Source: Anthoceros angustus (taxonomy: Eukaryota > Streptophyta > Anthocerotopsida > Anthocerotales > Anthocerotaceae). Taken from it: DNA of 64,000 nt. The notes beneath the pieces were generated by a model. That model had not been told where the DNA came from, did not search any database, and was given only the letters and a program-made list of their open reading frames with translations. Shown piece by piece: positions 11,516 through 24,349 of this stretch. The position numbers and the translations under genes were made by a program. Within the stretch, counting starts at the first letter, position 1; the number at the start of each line of letters is the position of its first letter. Where the stretch lies: NCBI GenBank assembly GCA_010909165.1, contig MU008195.1, positions 62,001 through 126,000 of the forward strand, read 5' to 3'.

Positions 11516-12285
11516 TCCAGGTGAATTTCGGTTTGCTTTATTTGTTGTAGCAGTTCAGTTCAAATGTGCGCACTACCCTTTCTATTCCCGATACAATCGC
11601 TGAGCCTACTAATATCCTAGGATTTTGGGACATGCATTTTCTGCGTGCTCCAGCCTCGGTCGCGCTTAGTTATGGTCAAGTCCTGCTTTCTAGGTCGTGG
11701 TGATGTAACTCTTGTTGAATCCTAACGTCCCGCCGCTTACCACGATTCTTAGATTCGCCAAACCAGGACTTCTATAAGCTTATCTATCTTCGTAACTAAA
11801 TCGATGAATAAAATAATGTTATATAATATATAATACGGCTAACGTTTTAGATAATTTATGGCATGAAATGCACAAACTCCAGAAAAAATTTGGTGTACAA
11901 CAAGATCTAGATATCTAGATGTAGAATATTATCAAGCAAGTTTAATTAAGCTCCTTAAGATAAGCTGTGATTATAATTCGATAACGATTCAATTGCAACC
12001 TCAGTTACTATTTGTCTAGATTTGATTTCAATTTGTTTCACTAGTTTCACCTGTCTCACTAGTACTTTTAACTTTCTCCCTCACTAGGATGAAGTTTAGT
12101 ATGCTTAGTGATACCTTCCAAATCCTATGTTTAATGATACCTTCCAAATGCAATGTTTAATGATACCTTCCAAATCCCAAAAGACCGGAAAGAAGGATCC
12201 TTCAGGATACATATATGAGTAGCACCTTAAAAACCTTTGAATCCAAAATCAACTTGAGACATATGATTTAAATATTTTGAATCTT
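11516..12285. repeat. AT-rich internal remnant of an LTR retrotransposon
   Basis: This AT-rich tract lies directly inside the primer-binding site at 12286-12297, so it should be the 5' internal region of a minus-strand retroelement. No gag frame survives. A unit of about 27 bases containing ATACCTTCCAAAT occurs three times near 12110-12180. The second LTR is absent, so the element is truncated. Confidence 0.5.
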
Positions 12286-13109
12286 GCTCTGATACCATGT
12301 TAGAATATCGAGGTAAGTACGACATGAGCTTTATAATACAAGCAATAAACAATATAGAAGATTAAGTTGGAATTTGATGCTTCGTTCAAACTTCATCTAT
12401 GTGTAGCACAAGATGCAGCCAGTTTTACTGGCATCATAACATCTTTATTCTACACTATATCATAACTTTGTATATGTTAGTTGTTGCACAAGGTAAGCAC
12501 TTGAATTCATATAAGCACTTCCTCGACCAACAACCAAGCAAACAAATCTAATACGCATCTACATATATAGGTGCAACCAATAACAACAGGAGGGAGTAGC
12601 TCGCACGTCATGGCACAAACACACTCTCCCCACGAGAACAACACGTAAATTCCTCACACATCGCCTCGAGTCATAGCTTTGGCCTCCTCACAACGCTCTT
12701 GCATTGCATATCTAGAGGACAAGCTATGATCTGAGCTTGTCCTCAATGGAAGGGTCTATATATACTAGCCCTTGGCATCGACATATTCTTAAGATATTCT
12801 ATTGGCATCAGCATATGCCGGAAATATCCTAAGAATACACTGTAATATGCAAGGAATATGCACAAGCATATTACTTGAGCTTATCCCCTTAGCTATTGTA
12901 TCCTAAGAATACACTATAATATACAAGGAATATGCCAAAGCATATTACTTTATCCACTTAGCTATTGCTAACCATGTTTAATTAACAGTAATCAACGCTT
13001 AACATAAGCACCTTAGATTTATTAACACTAATTACTTACTTAAAGATAAGTAATTAGATTAATTAATGCTAATCAAACACTAAACCCAAGTGTAGAGATT
13101 AGTATCACA
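12286..13109 (-). mobile_element. Ty1-copia-type LTR with adjacent tRNA-Met primer-binding site
   Basis: On the minus strand the LTR begins TGTGATACTAATC at 13109 and ends TTCTAACA at 12298. It is followed without a gap by TGGTATCAGAGC (12297-12286), the standard primer-binding site complementary to plant initiator tRNA-Met. A TATA box (TATATATA) lies near 12756-12764, in the position expected for the LTR promoter. A second, truncated copy of this LTR lies in opposite orientation at 36269-36830. The LTR is about 812 bases. The boundaries are read directly; assignment to copia rests on the PBS type, and no pol gene is attached. Confidence 0.8.
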
Positions 13110-14420
13110 CGGCATGATATCACCGTCTATCAAATTATCCAGTGGAAGTGGTTTGCCGTGATGCACCTCTTCGGCTTACCATAGCCTCCCCTTTTTGAGG
13201 TACAGTTTTATTTAACACTCCATAACCCAATATTTTCAATAAAGGCATGATTGGACGAGGTCAGACTGGAACCGTAGCCCGAGGGTAGGGTACCTCCCTC
13301 ATCTGGCTATCATTGTGTTGTTCATATTGGACACTATATTTTCACATACCTAAGAGAGTTAAAAGGTATGAAATGCTGAAGGCCTGCTTTGTACTGTCCA
13401 TTTTGTGGAATTCTGTTCAACAAAAAAAAAAAACTGTTTTTCACTAGTTAGAATAAGAAAAATAATTACGAAGAAACAAAAATCCCTACTACAAAACCAT
13501 ATGAGCCGAAACTACTAAAAAATCCCTACTACAAAACCATATGAGCCGAAACTACTAAAGACCCTTCACCCGGTGTAAGCTTTTAGATAATCTGCAATGC
13601 GACGTGGCATACCTGTAAACGGCTTCTCCTTATCTATCAAAGGTTAATGGATGAGGGTGTAATCGATCATAACTTCTTAACTTCCACTTGGTTGGAGAGC
13701 ATACCATGGTGCGCACCGAAGCATCTGAACGGCTTGAAATGGTAGTCGGTTGATTACAAGCAGTGCAAAGAAGCATAGATCTTAGGTCTATTGAATACAA
13801 AAAACATCAAGCCCTTTTTTAGCCCCGTGCCTTACGAATTAAAGGGTTTATCCTGTCTCCCGTTCCATCCAAGGTCTTACGGGGGGTTCTAAGACAGATT
13901 ATAGCATTGATCTTTATAACACAAGGAACAAACAATATAGAAAATCAACCTGGAATTTTAAGCCAATGCGGCAACTTCAAGAACTGGTAGATTTTGATAT
14001 CCCGTGTTTCTTCCAATTTACGATTCAGGAGTATAAAAATAACCAGCGGAACAATATGTGTAGTAGATAGCTAGGGTAAGGGTGGCCCATCAGCAGCAAG
14101 TTGTGGTTGAAGTGTCTTTGAGCCTCATTGCAATATTAGTGACAACAAACAATAACAAAAAGTAGGAGGAATTGCATATGGCAGTGATGGTAGGATGTGA
14201 ACCGGGTGAGAACACAAGGATGCAAAAATCATCTCTTGTATTTTAAAGAAAGATCACAAAGATGAGATAAGAAGTCCAGGAAAAGTGGCAAATATTATAG
14301 AAGTGATAATAGATAAAATACACTTATAAAATATATGTTACCGTACAAGAAGAATTACTACAAGGCAATCACCCCATTATAGTAAAAAATAACCAAACGG
14401 TGCTGTTTCGTGGTGTGGTA
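13110..14420. repeat. Repeat-rich, gene-free stretch
   Basis: This is AT-rich DNA flanking the LTR. A unit of about 39 bases (AATCCCTACTACAAAACCAT and following) is tandemly duplicated at about 13480-13558. No open frame with recognisable motifs is present. Confidence 0.5.
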
Positions 14421-17281
14421 TGGATTGCGAGAAGGTGATGTGGTATATAGATTGCGATAAGAAATTGTGGTTAAGCGCGCCAGTTCCGGACGAGGCGTCG
14501 GATGAGATGTCTACTTGCATCCCAGAACCCGGCAACTCCCGTGGCACATTTCTATTCCATCTCTACAGGGTGACATTATACGGAAGTGCTATCGTCTACG
14601 AGAGATGATGCGTGATGTATAGCTTAGCACTGGCGGGTGAGGGCTGATTGGCTTGTTTTTGTTGCTAGGCTTGTGTTTGTGCATGAAGACTAGACGCATT
14701 TGACGGGAATGGCTGATTCCTTGACAAGGATTTGCAAGTTGGCAGTGCAAGCCAGGTGCGCAGTGACTGTTGCTTGTCGGCTGTGTTGGAAGGGCGGGGC
14801 TTATTCTGGTGGAGTCGTTTGTTTGCCACCTTGTCAGTAGCAAAAAATGAATTTGGTTTGAGTGGGCCGGAACTTGTGGCAATCCCTGCAAAGCAACTTC
14901 AGCAAGAAGCCAGATGGGATGTCAAAGCGGAAGTTGCTGTCGTCTTTGAGAGAGTAGTGATCGTTGAACCAGATTAGAAGCTTTGCTGGCGGCTCGGGGT
15001 TTTTGCCAGGGTGAGACTTTTAGTTTGGGTCTCATGCCTGCTGCGTTGCTCGTAATGTCCCAGGCTCTCGAGGAGGAGCTGCTGCAGAGCTTGCAGAGTG
15101 GTACTCTGATGTTTATAACTGTTCTAGAACTTTGCAGTTAACAGTGACAGTACTTGCTACAGGAGGTGGGAGCAGGAAATGCAGAAGAGAGCAGGAATAT
15201 GAGGAGGTTGGTGTTGGTTTTCATATGTCGTACATAAGTCTTGGTAAAGACTCTGGTGTTTTATGTTCAGTACCAAGCCTGGAGAAATTGGAAGAGTTTT
15301 CTCAGATATTACTTGGCTCCAAGAGGTAGAGCCACAAGTTGAATACTAGAAAGGTTATGAAGTGGACTAGGAAGATGACCCCGAGGAGACTTGGCTTTGC
15401 TGATGCTGAGCTTGTCTCTGCTGATAAAGAGCTTCTTTCTGATGATGAGTGGTTGCCATGGGGGACTTACCTGCTTAAGTAGCATGCATGTTTTGGAGTC
15501 ATGGCGTCCCAGATCTTCCTGCATGTGTGGAATTCTTCTTCACATGTTGAGTCATCAGTTGAGGAGGCAGCATATGAATCAGCAAGGATTCCGTGTCTGC
15601 ACCCATGGCCTAGGCACAGAGGACTTCACCTCCACATGAATCTGGGGCCACGAGGAAGAAAGGCGAGTCCATGTGGAGGTACAATTAACTGTCTACCCTT
15701 TCCATGGATTACTTAGCTTTGTCGTTGCAGCAGGCCTCTTTGTTGAAACATTTTAGATTTAGTATGCGCACGAGGTGTCAACTCAATCCACCTTGTTCTG
15801 ATGGTCGAAGTTATCCTCATACTCAGTCCTCCCGACATCCTCAACTCATGCCCTCACGCTTCTACACCACCTGAAACAATGGTCCTGGTGTAAAGCACCA
15901 ACAGAGGAAGCTGAGGGAAACATTCGTATGATACTAGGCTGTGCTGGATCCAGCAGATCCACCTACGCCTCTGGGCTCCATGCACGAGCAGATTCTCCAT
16001 GCATAAGTTCAGCACCAAGCCGGGTGACGCCTTGACTGCAGTCAACTCTTGTGACCCAGAAAGGCAAAAAGTGTAGTAACAATCGGCGCTTGCTTCCACG
16101 ACGTGTAGCCGTCGATTACAGGTGAAGCCTCCACCCCCTCGATTCCCAGGCAAAAAAGTCGGTCTGTGTCAGGTTCCATATGTACCCAGTAGGGCCTGGA
16201 GGCAGCACACTTGGGCAGACGCAGCGGCAGGCAAGGACCTCAAAATCTTTTTGTTAACGGGATGGAGGCATGTTCATTTATGATGCTGTAACGTGCCTCA
16301 AGTCTGCAGCCACGGCCCCAGCTTTTGACACGCCTGGCCTTCCAGTGGGCAGCTGGAAAGATGGAAAGAAGGCTCCGTGCGTTTGGTGCAGGGATTGCAG
16401 GAGTCTGTAGGGCTAGTGGATAGTACTGTTGAGGAACGACCTCTGCCGCTTGTAACTTGTGATGAGGAGTAAACCTGTGGTTGGAACTAGTCCAAGACTG
16501 GGCTGCGAGTGTTTATTCTGCATGCATGTGTATCGTACTGCACATATTCAGATCACCCATAGAGGAGAGATTTCCAAACCTACTCGACGACGAGTTGTCA
16601 GATATGGTGACGATGTCTCTGCTGCTTGCACTGTGGGGTTTGACTGGCCCGGCCAACGGCTCTCTCACTGTGACAACGTCAGTGGTAACGTTGAATATGC
16701 AGCTGTTAACAGTCACTGATGAGAGAAGCTGCTAGGCGGCCCGCAAAACCAGCTGCACAGGTCTCGTGTCCAACTCCCAGCACGCTTTTCCTTGCCAACT
16801 CTAGCCGGCGTCCGGAGATTGAGCAGCATCGCCTCCTAGCCTTTCATCAGCCTGCTTTATTTGAATTGGCGGCTTTCGTGCTCTACGAATGCTCTTCCCC
16901 GCCGGCCCAATTCAAGCTCGAAGGGTTGGCTTTGAGCTGCGAGGTGGGAAGGGGGGCGTGATTGTATCTGTTTGTGGGCCGTGAATTGTACGCGTTATCG
17001 GGCTTGAGGGATTTGGGTGTGGCGCATTCTGGAATGGTGGGTTGCTGAGGTCGGGAGCCGGTGCTGGCTGGAGGTGTGAAGTGTGTGTGACCTGGATGGC
17101 CTGGCGCTGCTGCTGCGGAGCTGTGGGAATATTGGGCAGGGCCCATGTGGGCGCGAGGCAGGCGAGTTGGGGAGGTAGCTGGTGCGCAGAGGGATCAGGA
17201 CGGAGTTTAGGCTGCGGTAGCAATGTGCCTCCGGGACAGGTGAGAGGGAGCTGAAATTTTTTTGTGGGTGGTGGGTTTGTG
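14421..17281. other. Unrecognised region, possible decayed genes
   Basis: Several short open stretches with plant-like codon use lie here (for example 14840-14975 and 15340-15480 on the plus strand), but they are interrupted by stops and match no family I know. The part from about 16750 onward is GC-rich and probably contains the promoter and leader of the PLP gene that starts at 17282. I cannot support a gene here. Confidence 0.35.
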
Positions 17282-20200
17282 ATGCCGTGGCTTTTCTTCT
17301 CGCAATTCTTCGGGCCCAAGTCGGAGATGGTGGGCCATGAAGGTGGGGCTTTGGACGGGAAGAAGAGCTCTTTTGAGGAAGGGAGGTCCGGAGTGATGGA
17401 CCTGGTGCACAGATTTGGGCAGTCGCCTGCTGGGAATGGGGTGGGTGAGCAGGGTACTACTAGGGGCAGAGAGGGGGAAGATGGTGGGGAGGGTGAGGGG
17501 GATGGTAATGGGATCGGAGGCGAGAGCCCGCAGTCGCCGGGTGTGTCCGTTGGCAAGGTTTCGGATAAGAGCAAGGGGAAAAGAGTAGAGGAGGGCTACG
17601 AGTTTGATGATGCTGGTTCTGGGGGGCAGGTGAATGATCTGGTGCATGTTCACTTCAGTGGGAGTAATAGCAATAACTTCCCGAGCAGAAAGAGCGAACT
17701 GGAGAAAGGGAAGAAAGTTGTGGAGATAGAGGAGGATGAAAGAGGGTCTCCAGGAAGCAAGGCATTGAAGTCTGTCGTTGCGAGCAAGAGTGATCTGTCA
17801 GTGGCCTCCGGTTCTATGTTGAGCCAGTTCTTAGAGAAGTTGTCCCCAAGAACCTCCAGAAGCCATTCTCTGCGTTTCGCTACGCATGCTGCGCAGCGAC
17901 AGAATGAGAAGTTCACCAACCCTGAGAAGATTCCACCCGCGGATATTTGCATGAAGGAGTTTCAAGAAATCTATCCTAAGTACTCGGAAACTACTGACAT
18001 TGACAAGCTTAGGAAAGAACACTATGCGCATTTGCAAGAATCTGGTCACGTTTGTCTCGACTACTGCGGGTACGGGTTGTTTTCGCATTTCCAGCAAGTG
18101 CAAAACAAATCCCTGTCTTCCTTCGGGCTGGCCTACATCTCAGCAAACTTGGCGACCCATGCTCTGTATGGGGCTGCTGATGGCCAAAGTGCGGAGGGAT
18201 GTATCAGAAAGCGAATCATGCAGTATCTGAATATTTCCGAGACAGAGTACAGCATGGTGTTCACGGCAAGCAGGGGATCGGCCTTCAAATTGTTGGCAGA
18301 GTCCTACCCCTTTCATGTTAGCGGCAGGCTGTTGACAGTTTATGATCATGACAGCGAAAGTGTCAAGTGGATGGTAGAGAGCGCTAGGCAGAGGGGAGCC
18401 AAAGTCATGAGCGCTCTGTTCAAGTGGCCATCCTTGCGTGTATGTGCTGTCACCCTCAAGAAGCAGATTAAGGTAATCAGAGGGCTTGCCACAAAGCATG
18501 GGTGAAGTTGGATCCGAAGGACAGGACACTGCTCTGTGCTTTGTCTGATGTGGATTTAATATGACTCATATCTTGTATTGTTTTATCTCCAGGGTAGGTG
18601 GCGAAATGTTCCACACAAAAGAAGGGGCCCGGAGAGGTGGAACAAGTTGTTTCTTTCCTTATTCAGAAGATTGACTGGCGTCAGGAAGGCCAAAGAGGCC
18701 CAACCTCAGGTATGTGGTGGCTACTGTTTGCTGTAATGGTCATTGTGTATTCATCTTTCTATTGCTTGCTGATCAGATCATGTCTTGCAGGAGCATCGCA
18801 GAAAGAAGGATGTCTCTAAAGGTCTCTTCGTCTTTCCAATGCAATCACGCATAACCGGTTCCAAACTTGCTTATCAATGGATGTCATATGCTCAGCAGAA
18901 CAAGTGGCATGTGCTACTTGATGCTTCCGCTCTTGGTCCAAAGGACATGTGCTCTCTTGGACTGTCTCTCTTCCGGCCAGATTTCATTGTAGCATCATTC
19001 TTCAAGGTGTTTGGGGCAGATCCCACTGGGTTCGGCTGTCTCTTCATAAAAAATTCTGCTATGCCTTACTTACAAAGCTCCTATCGGGCAAGAGGGGTTG
19101 GCATGGTACGGATTGTCCCGTATGGAAGCTATGCCTCACCTGATGTGTCTCCCAGCAAAGCCCAACAACAGGAACGTGCACGCTCTGGTGAGCTGAAAGG
19201 AGGCAAGGAGGTGCATGGGGCTAATGGTCAGGGCACCAATTACTTGGCACCAGGCTCGGTGCATACAGGAGTGAGTTCTTTCTCTGGACCTGTGCGAGCT
19301 GAATACATGAAACGACCGTCCGATAGACCTAGTGGTCTCCTCTCTGAGAATCTGTATGTAGGCTATGCAAAAGCTGCTTACATTGATGAAAAGAGCGGAA
19401 ACTCTGAGACCACGTGTGCATCAGGAAGTCTTTATGCTTCTGGAAGCCTCCCCCCCTCAAGCAGCCTGTATGCCTCTGGCAGCTTCTACCCGTCTAGCAG
19501 TGCTTTCCCATCTGGCAGCATTTATCCATCTGGTGCCCTCCATACACCTCCATCCGGTAGTCTGTATTCTAGTGCAAGTGACTCAGATAAGTTTCGGAAG
19601 AATTCATCTCTGGACCAGTGGCTGGATGTTGGATTTTCAGGTCCGATGTCACCTCATCTGAAGAAAGAAAAATTGGGGCCAAGCTTGCTGCGGGAAAACC
19701 GTTTTGCTAGCAGTTCAGATGACAAAGAGGATAGAAGCACCCATCAAGTTCGTGGAGACAACAGCATACCCAGCTGCAGCTCTAATGATAAACTGCAGAA
19801 TTCTGTAGGAGAAGTGAGCAGAGGAAGAGGCCAGAGTGCTCTTGGTATGGCAATTAATTCGTCCAGCAGGGATGAAGGGGAGATTTCGAACAGTTCTGGC
19901 AGTTCTCTTCACGAGCATGAGATCTTGGAGTGGACCAGCAGGCATCACTTGGTTGCAAAAGGAAGCAGCTCTGTGAGACCTTCTCATAAGGAAAAAGGAA
20001 GTTCTGATGGTGCAGGTCATGGTATTGGCACAGATAACTTGCATGAAGGGTCCAGTAAAACTCAGATAAATGAAGGGCTTCAACGGGAGAATAGCTTTGC
20101 AAGTTCAGCTCACGACGTCGAGGGAAGTTCTGGGCGCGATAGTTTTACAACTCCCCCGGGGGAGCTACTGGACTTGCACAAGGATTTTGGTCGGGCAGGC

Positions 20201-21445
20201 ATTGATGTCGACGGTGGTCATACAGTAGATGAGAAAGCAAGTGAGCAAAGTCATGGAAGCAGTGTCAGGGTTTTCGAAGATCATGAGAGAGACCCCAAGT
20301 CCTGTGGCTTCACCACTGAGGGTGCAGCTTCTTCTTGTGATTCACAAGCGCGGAGCACGGTGCGAGCTGAAGAGGGTGGGTTTGCGTCAGGTGTTGTGAG
20401 CAGTGCCCATGTTGGGACAATGGGTTCTGCACAACCAGGGTTTGCAGCAATGCTGAACAACCTGTCTTCAAGAGCTGAGAATAATTCCAGTCTTGGGAGT
20501 GGAGACAAAGGGGATATAAATCGTGAAGAGTTCAAGAGACACACAATCCCAGGTGTGAGACGTGACGCAGTGCCCAGTTTCAAAGAGAACGCTGTCAGTA
20601 GAGAATCTGAGAAGGCGTATGAGATGCTAGGCTGCAGAGATCGTGAAGCACAAAGAAGACTGCTGGTCATCAACAGAGAGATCGCTGACATGGATGGAGA
20701 GGGCACAGATACTTTTGACTTGAGCAGCAGGGAGTCCTCCTTGAGGCTTGGGAGCCGGGGGGAGTCATTGTATAATATTCAAGAAGTTTCCTCCGGAGCA
20801 ACACAGTCTGAGGAAAGTGATTACACTGAGGGTGTAGAAGAAGAAGCAGAGGTTGCAGATAGTGCTGGCATACCCCAGCCAGCTGTGTTTTGTCAAAGCC
20901 TAGACCATGCTGATTTTATGGGTCTGAATAGAACAAATATGAGGCAAAGACATCTAAGTTCCTGGCTCATTCACTCTCTCATGAAACTGGAGCACCCGGG
21001 TGGCCGTCACTTAGTGCATGTCTATGGCCCCAATGCTAGAGCTGACAGAGGGCAATCCGTTGCCTTCAACGTGTTTGACTGGAATGGAAACCTGCTGCTG
21101 CCAGGACTTGTGCAGCGACTTGCAGATCGCAGCAACATTGCACTTGGACTGGGTTCACTCTGCAACATAGACCTCCCAGAGGATGTGAATCTGGTGCCAG
21201 GGCTTGTCATTAAGAAAACAGGCTTCAAGCAGGGGGAAACAAGCAGACCTCGAATTAGGGTAGTGACAGCATCTTTGGGCTTTGTTTCGAACTTTGAGGA
21301 TGTGTACAGATTGTGGCATTTTGTAGCGAAGTTCCTGGACGTTGACTTCCTCTTCAGAGAGGTTTGGCGGTACCACAGCTTGAATCAGGAGACTGTTGTT
21401 GTGGGTGACGGGAGTGTGGTCCAGGACAGTTCTCAAACAGGATAA
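17282..21445 (+). CDS. PLP-dependent transferase superfamily protein, MOCOS-like (At2g23520/At5g66950 family)
   Basis: Exons are 17282-18472, 18593-18709 and 18791-21445, all phase 0, about 1321 aa. The aminotransferase-V-like fold starts near residue 225 with CLDYCGYGLFSHFQ, YGAADGQS, VFTASRGSAFKLL, VYDHDSES and LLDASALGPKD. The probable PLP lysine is in ASFFKVFGADPTGFGC, just after residue 500. A disordered Ser/Gly-rich region follows, with YASGS/YPSGS repeats around 19430-19570. The conserved C-terminus (LDHADFMGLNRTNMRQR, LVHVYGPNARADRG, YRLWHFVAKFLDVDFLF) ends the protein. The plant family is related to molybdenum cofactor sulfurase, but its reaction is unproven. The 117-base second exon is in frame and may be skipped. 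It is longer than angiosperm members (about 850-950 aa), mainly through low-complexity sequence. A piece of its C-terminal coding region is copied at 41967-42297. Confidence 0.9.
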
Positions 21446-22639
21446 ACTCAAGGTTTTTCTAAACGTTTCTTCAGGGTCCAAACAGCAGGTTGCTTTTGCT
21501 TTGTGGACAATTGGAGGTTATGAATGACCACGTTAAGCCGGTAATCGTGGTGTTTCAAGCACAGTGTTATTGTTGGTGACGATGCCCTCCATCGCCTGTG
21601 CATCTGTATTATGGCAGGGGTTATATCTGAAAGGTAGCAAGGATTGTAGCTGCTTTTTCATGCTTGTTGTTGACCAACCCATGCATGGTTTGCTGAGCGC
21701 TTTTTTGCCTGTTTCCAGATGTCTGTACCCGCTGGAGGTGTGAACAATTGTCAGCCATCTGGGGAAGAGGGTGCACTGCTTCCTTATCATGCGACCTTCC
21801 GAGATGAAGATGCCATTGCAATCTTGTCTTCATAGTAATTCCGGGCCATCTCACCTTATGGTGGGTTGTTGTATTTTATTCAGTCGGGTCTACTGTCTGT
21901 GATTGTTTAGCCACAACTCAGTAAGTGGCTGAGATCCTTTGTCATTGAAACAGAAAATTGGCTTCTGTTGACAAACTTCAAAATGGGCTTTAGTTGATAA
22001 ACTTTGAAGGAACTTTTGGTTGGCAAACTTTGAACTTCCTGCAAACTCTGTAGGGAAGTCCATATTGAGCACCAATTTAATGTATGAAACAGGTCTGAAT
22101 ATCCACATACATCCGTTGACGTCTAGTCGGCTGTGTCAACGGTCCGCCCAACGATAGCTGACATAACCGCAACCCTCAACTAACTGGTAATGCGCTTAAT
22201 TGAGTGTTTCACTCCGCTTGTGCAGTAGCCTAATCGGTTATGTCAGATGTCGTCACATGAGGTGTTTGAGGTTGATGGGTTGGAGTTTGTAAGCTGTGTT
22301 TGTTGTGGGGCAAAGTGCAAAGCTTCCGGAACTTTCCGCATTTTGCTTCAGCAAGGGAGCAGGGAGCATAGCTTGGTGAGGAATGGTCCTTAGTCATGTA
22401 GATGACTGCAGATAGGCAGCAATGCCGCCCTGCCCAGCTACCAGGGCCTAACATTTTGGAAGGCCTTGCACTGGAATGTCTCTGAAGAACTAGAGATCTT
22501 CTTCCAGTGTAGGACAGTGGGGACACGAAGTCTGTTGCCCACCCCCAATTCCGCTCTCTGCTCGAATCCTAAAGAGAAACGTCAACCTCCGTCTACATGT
22601 CCAGGGAATTATTTTGATTCCTGACAGCAAATTATCAGG

Positions 22640-22790
22640 TCCGGACACTAGGACTGCTGCTCCTGGTACTGTTGGCAGGCTTTGTTTCGGTTGATTCTCG
22701 CCCGAAATCAACAGCAGGCTTTGCAGAGATGAGTTCCAGCAGCACAAAGCTGAAGCTGTGGACATCGCTGGTAAATGTAAAGGTAAAATG
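22640..22790 (-). pseudogene. Receptor-kinase C-terminal fragment (left arm)
   Basis: The minus strand reads SDVHSFSFVLLELISAKPAVDF, clearly derived from the kinase subdomain IX region of receptor-like kinases (usual form SDVYSFGVVLLELITGKPAVD). No other kinase motif is attached in this arm. The corresponding longer pseudogene is at 37690-39090. Confidence 0.7.
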
Positions 22791-22910
22791 TAAAGGACAT
22801 CGCTGGACAAATGTAAAGGTAAAATTCAAACAAGACAAATAATCTTCAAATCAATCAACACTATGAATGAAATTGCGTGAACGAGGGCCAAAACACCAGC
22901 AATTCATCCC

Positions 22911-24150
22911 CACGAAAGAAAACCACTTGACCTGTAGCACGAGGTGCTCTGAAAGCATATAACTTCTCCTTCTTAGTCTTCCATTGCAATGGTGTAAGAA
23001 TCTTCCATCCTGTCAGAAAGCCTGATTCCATCGTTGTATTCTATCGATAAAAAGTCGTCAGCGGACGGTAGGCTACTTGGAACCTAGTGTTGTGTTGCGA
23101 GGTTGAGACCGCTGAGAATCTGTTGTGGAGTGAATGGCGAAGTCCCAGTACTTGTCGCTTCCTTACTGGCGGCGTAGTGAGGGGCGTTACTAATTACGCT
23201 AGCAACGTAGGAAATGAAAACACCCACCCAAATTTCTATTTCATTCGTGCTGGCATCGACGATGGCGGAAGCAACGTTCCTGTGAGACCACATATACGAG
23301 CATCGCATTTTGCAGCTAGGGTTGGGCCAATCGGATCCAGGACAACCTGCGTCTCCACTCCAACCTGTGTCTGATCTGCGTCTCCACTGCAACCTGTGTC
23401 TCACCTGCGTCTCCACTCCAACCTGTCTCCACTGCAACCTGTATCTCACCTGCGTCTCCACTCCAACCTGTCTCCACTCCAACCTGTGTCTTACCTGCGT
23501 CTCCACTCCAACCTGTTTCACCATTTGACCCACGAAAGAAAACCACTTGACCTGTAGCACGAGGTGCTCTAAAAGCAGATAACTTCTCCTTCTTAGTCTT
23601 CCATTGCAATGGTGTAAGAATCTTCCATCCTGTCAGAAAGCCTGATTCCATCCTGTCAAGCCTGATTCCATCCTGTCAGAAAGCCAGAAAACCTATCGTC
23701 AGCGGACGGTAGGCTACTTGGAACCTAGTGTTGTGTTGCGAGGTTGAGACCGCTGAGAATCTGTTGTGGAGTGAATGGCGAAGTCCCAGTACTTGTCGCT
23801 TCCTTACTGGCCGCATAGTGAGGGCGTTACTAATTACGCTAGCAACGTAGGAAATGAAAACACCCACCCAAATTTCTATTTCATTCCTGCTGGCATCGAC
23901 GATGGCGGAAGCAACGTTCCTGTGAGACCATATACGAGCATCGCATTTTGCGGCTAGGGTTGGGCCAATCGGATCCAGGACAACCTGCGTCTCCTCCAAC
24001 CTGTGTCTGATCTGCGTCTCCTGGAACCTGTGTCTCACCTGCGTCTCACTCCAACCTGTCTCACTGCAACCTGTATCTCACCTGCGTCTCACTCCAACCT
24101 GTGTCTCACCTGCGTCTCCACTCCAAGCCTGTCTCACCATTTGTTTCACT
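22911..24150. repeat. Tandem duplication of about 620 bases with internal minisatellite
   Basis: The block starting CACGAAAGAAAACCACTTGA at 22911 recurs at 23530. Each copy contains a minisatellite of CCTGCGTCTCCACTCCAAC-type units (about 23340-23520 and 23985-24140). The right arm has only one copy (about 29310-29910), so the duplication arose in the left arm after, or independently of, the palindrome. Confidence 0.8.
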
Positions 24151-24349
24151 GGGACGATCCCCGGAACGAGATCAGGAATCCGCTAGTAGTTCCTCATGAC
24201 GGAATGTCCACCCGGAAGCTCTGAAGGCTCCACGCAATTTCCGCTTCCCACGAAATTCCGCGCCGAAATTCCTAGTCGCTCCCACCACGCTCAAGCTCCT
24301 GCACGCCTGCCCGCCAGATCGTCACCGCTCCCGAGCGAGCAAGGCAGCC

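Noticed and set aside
10660..11516. Several open frames of 65-130 codons upstream of XLG
   Set aside because: They occur on both strands in GC-rich DNA, with odd composition and no recognisable domains.
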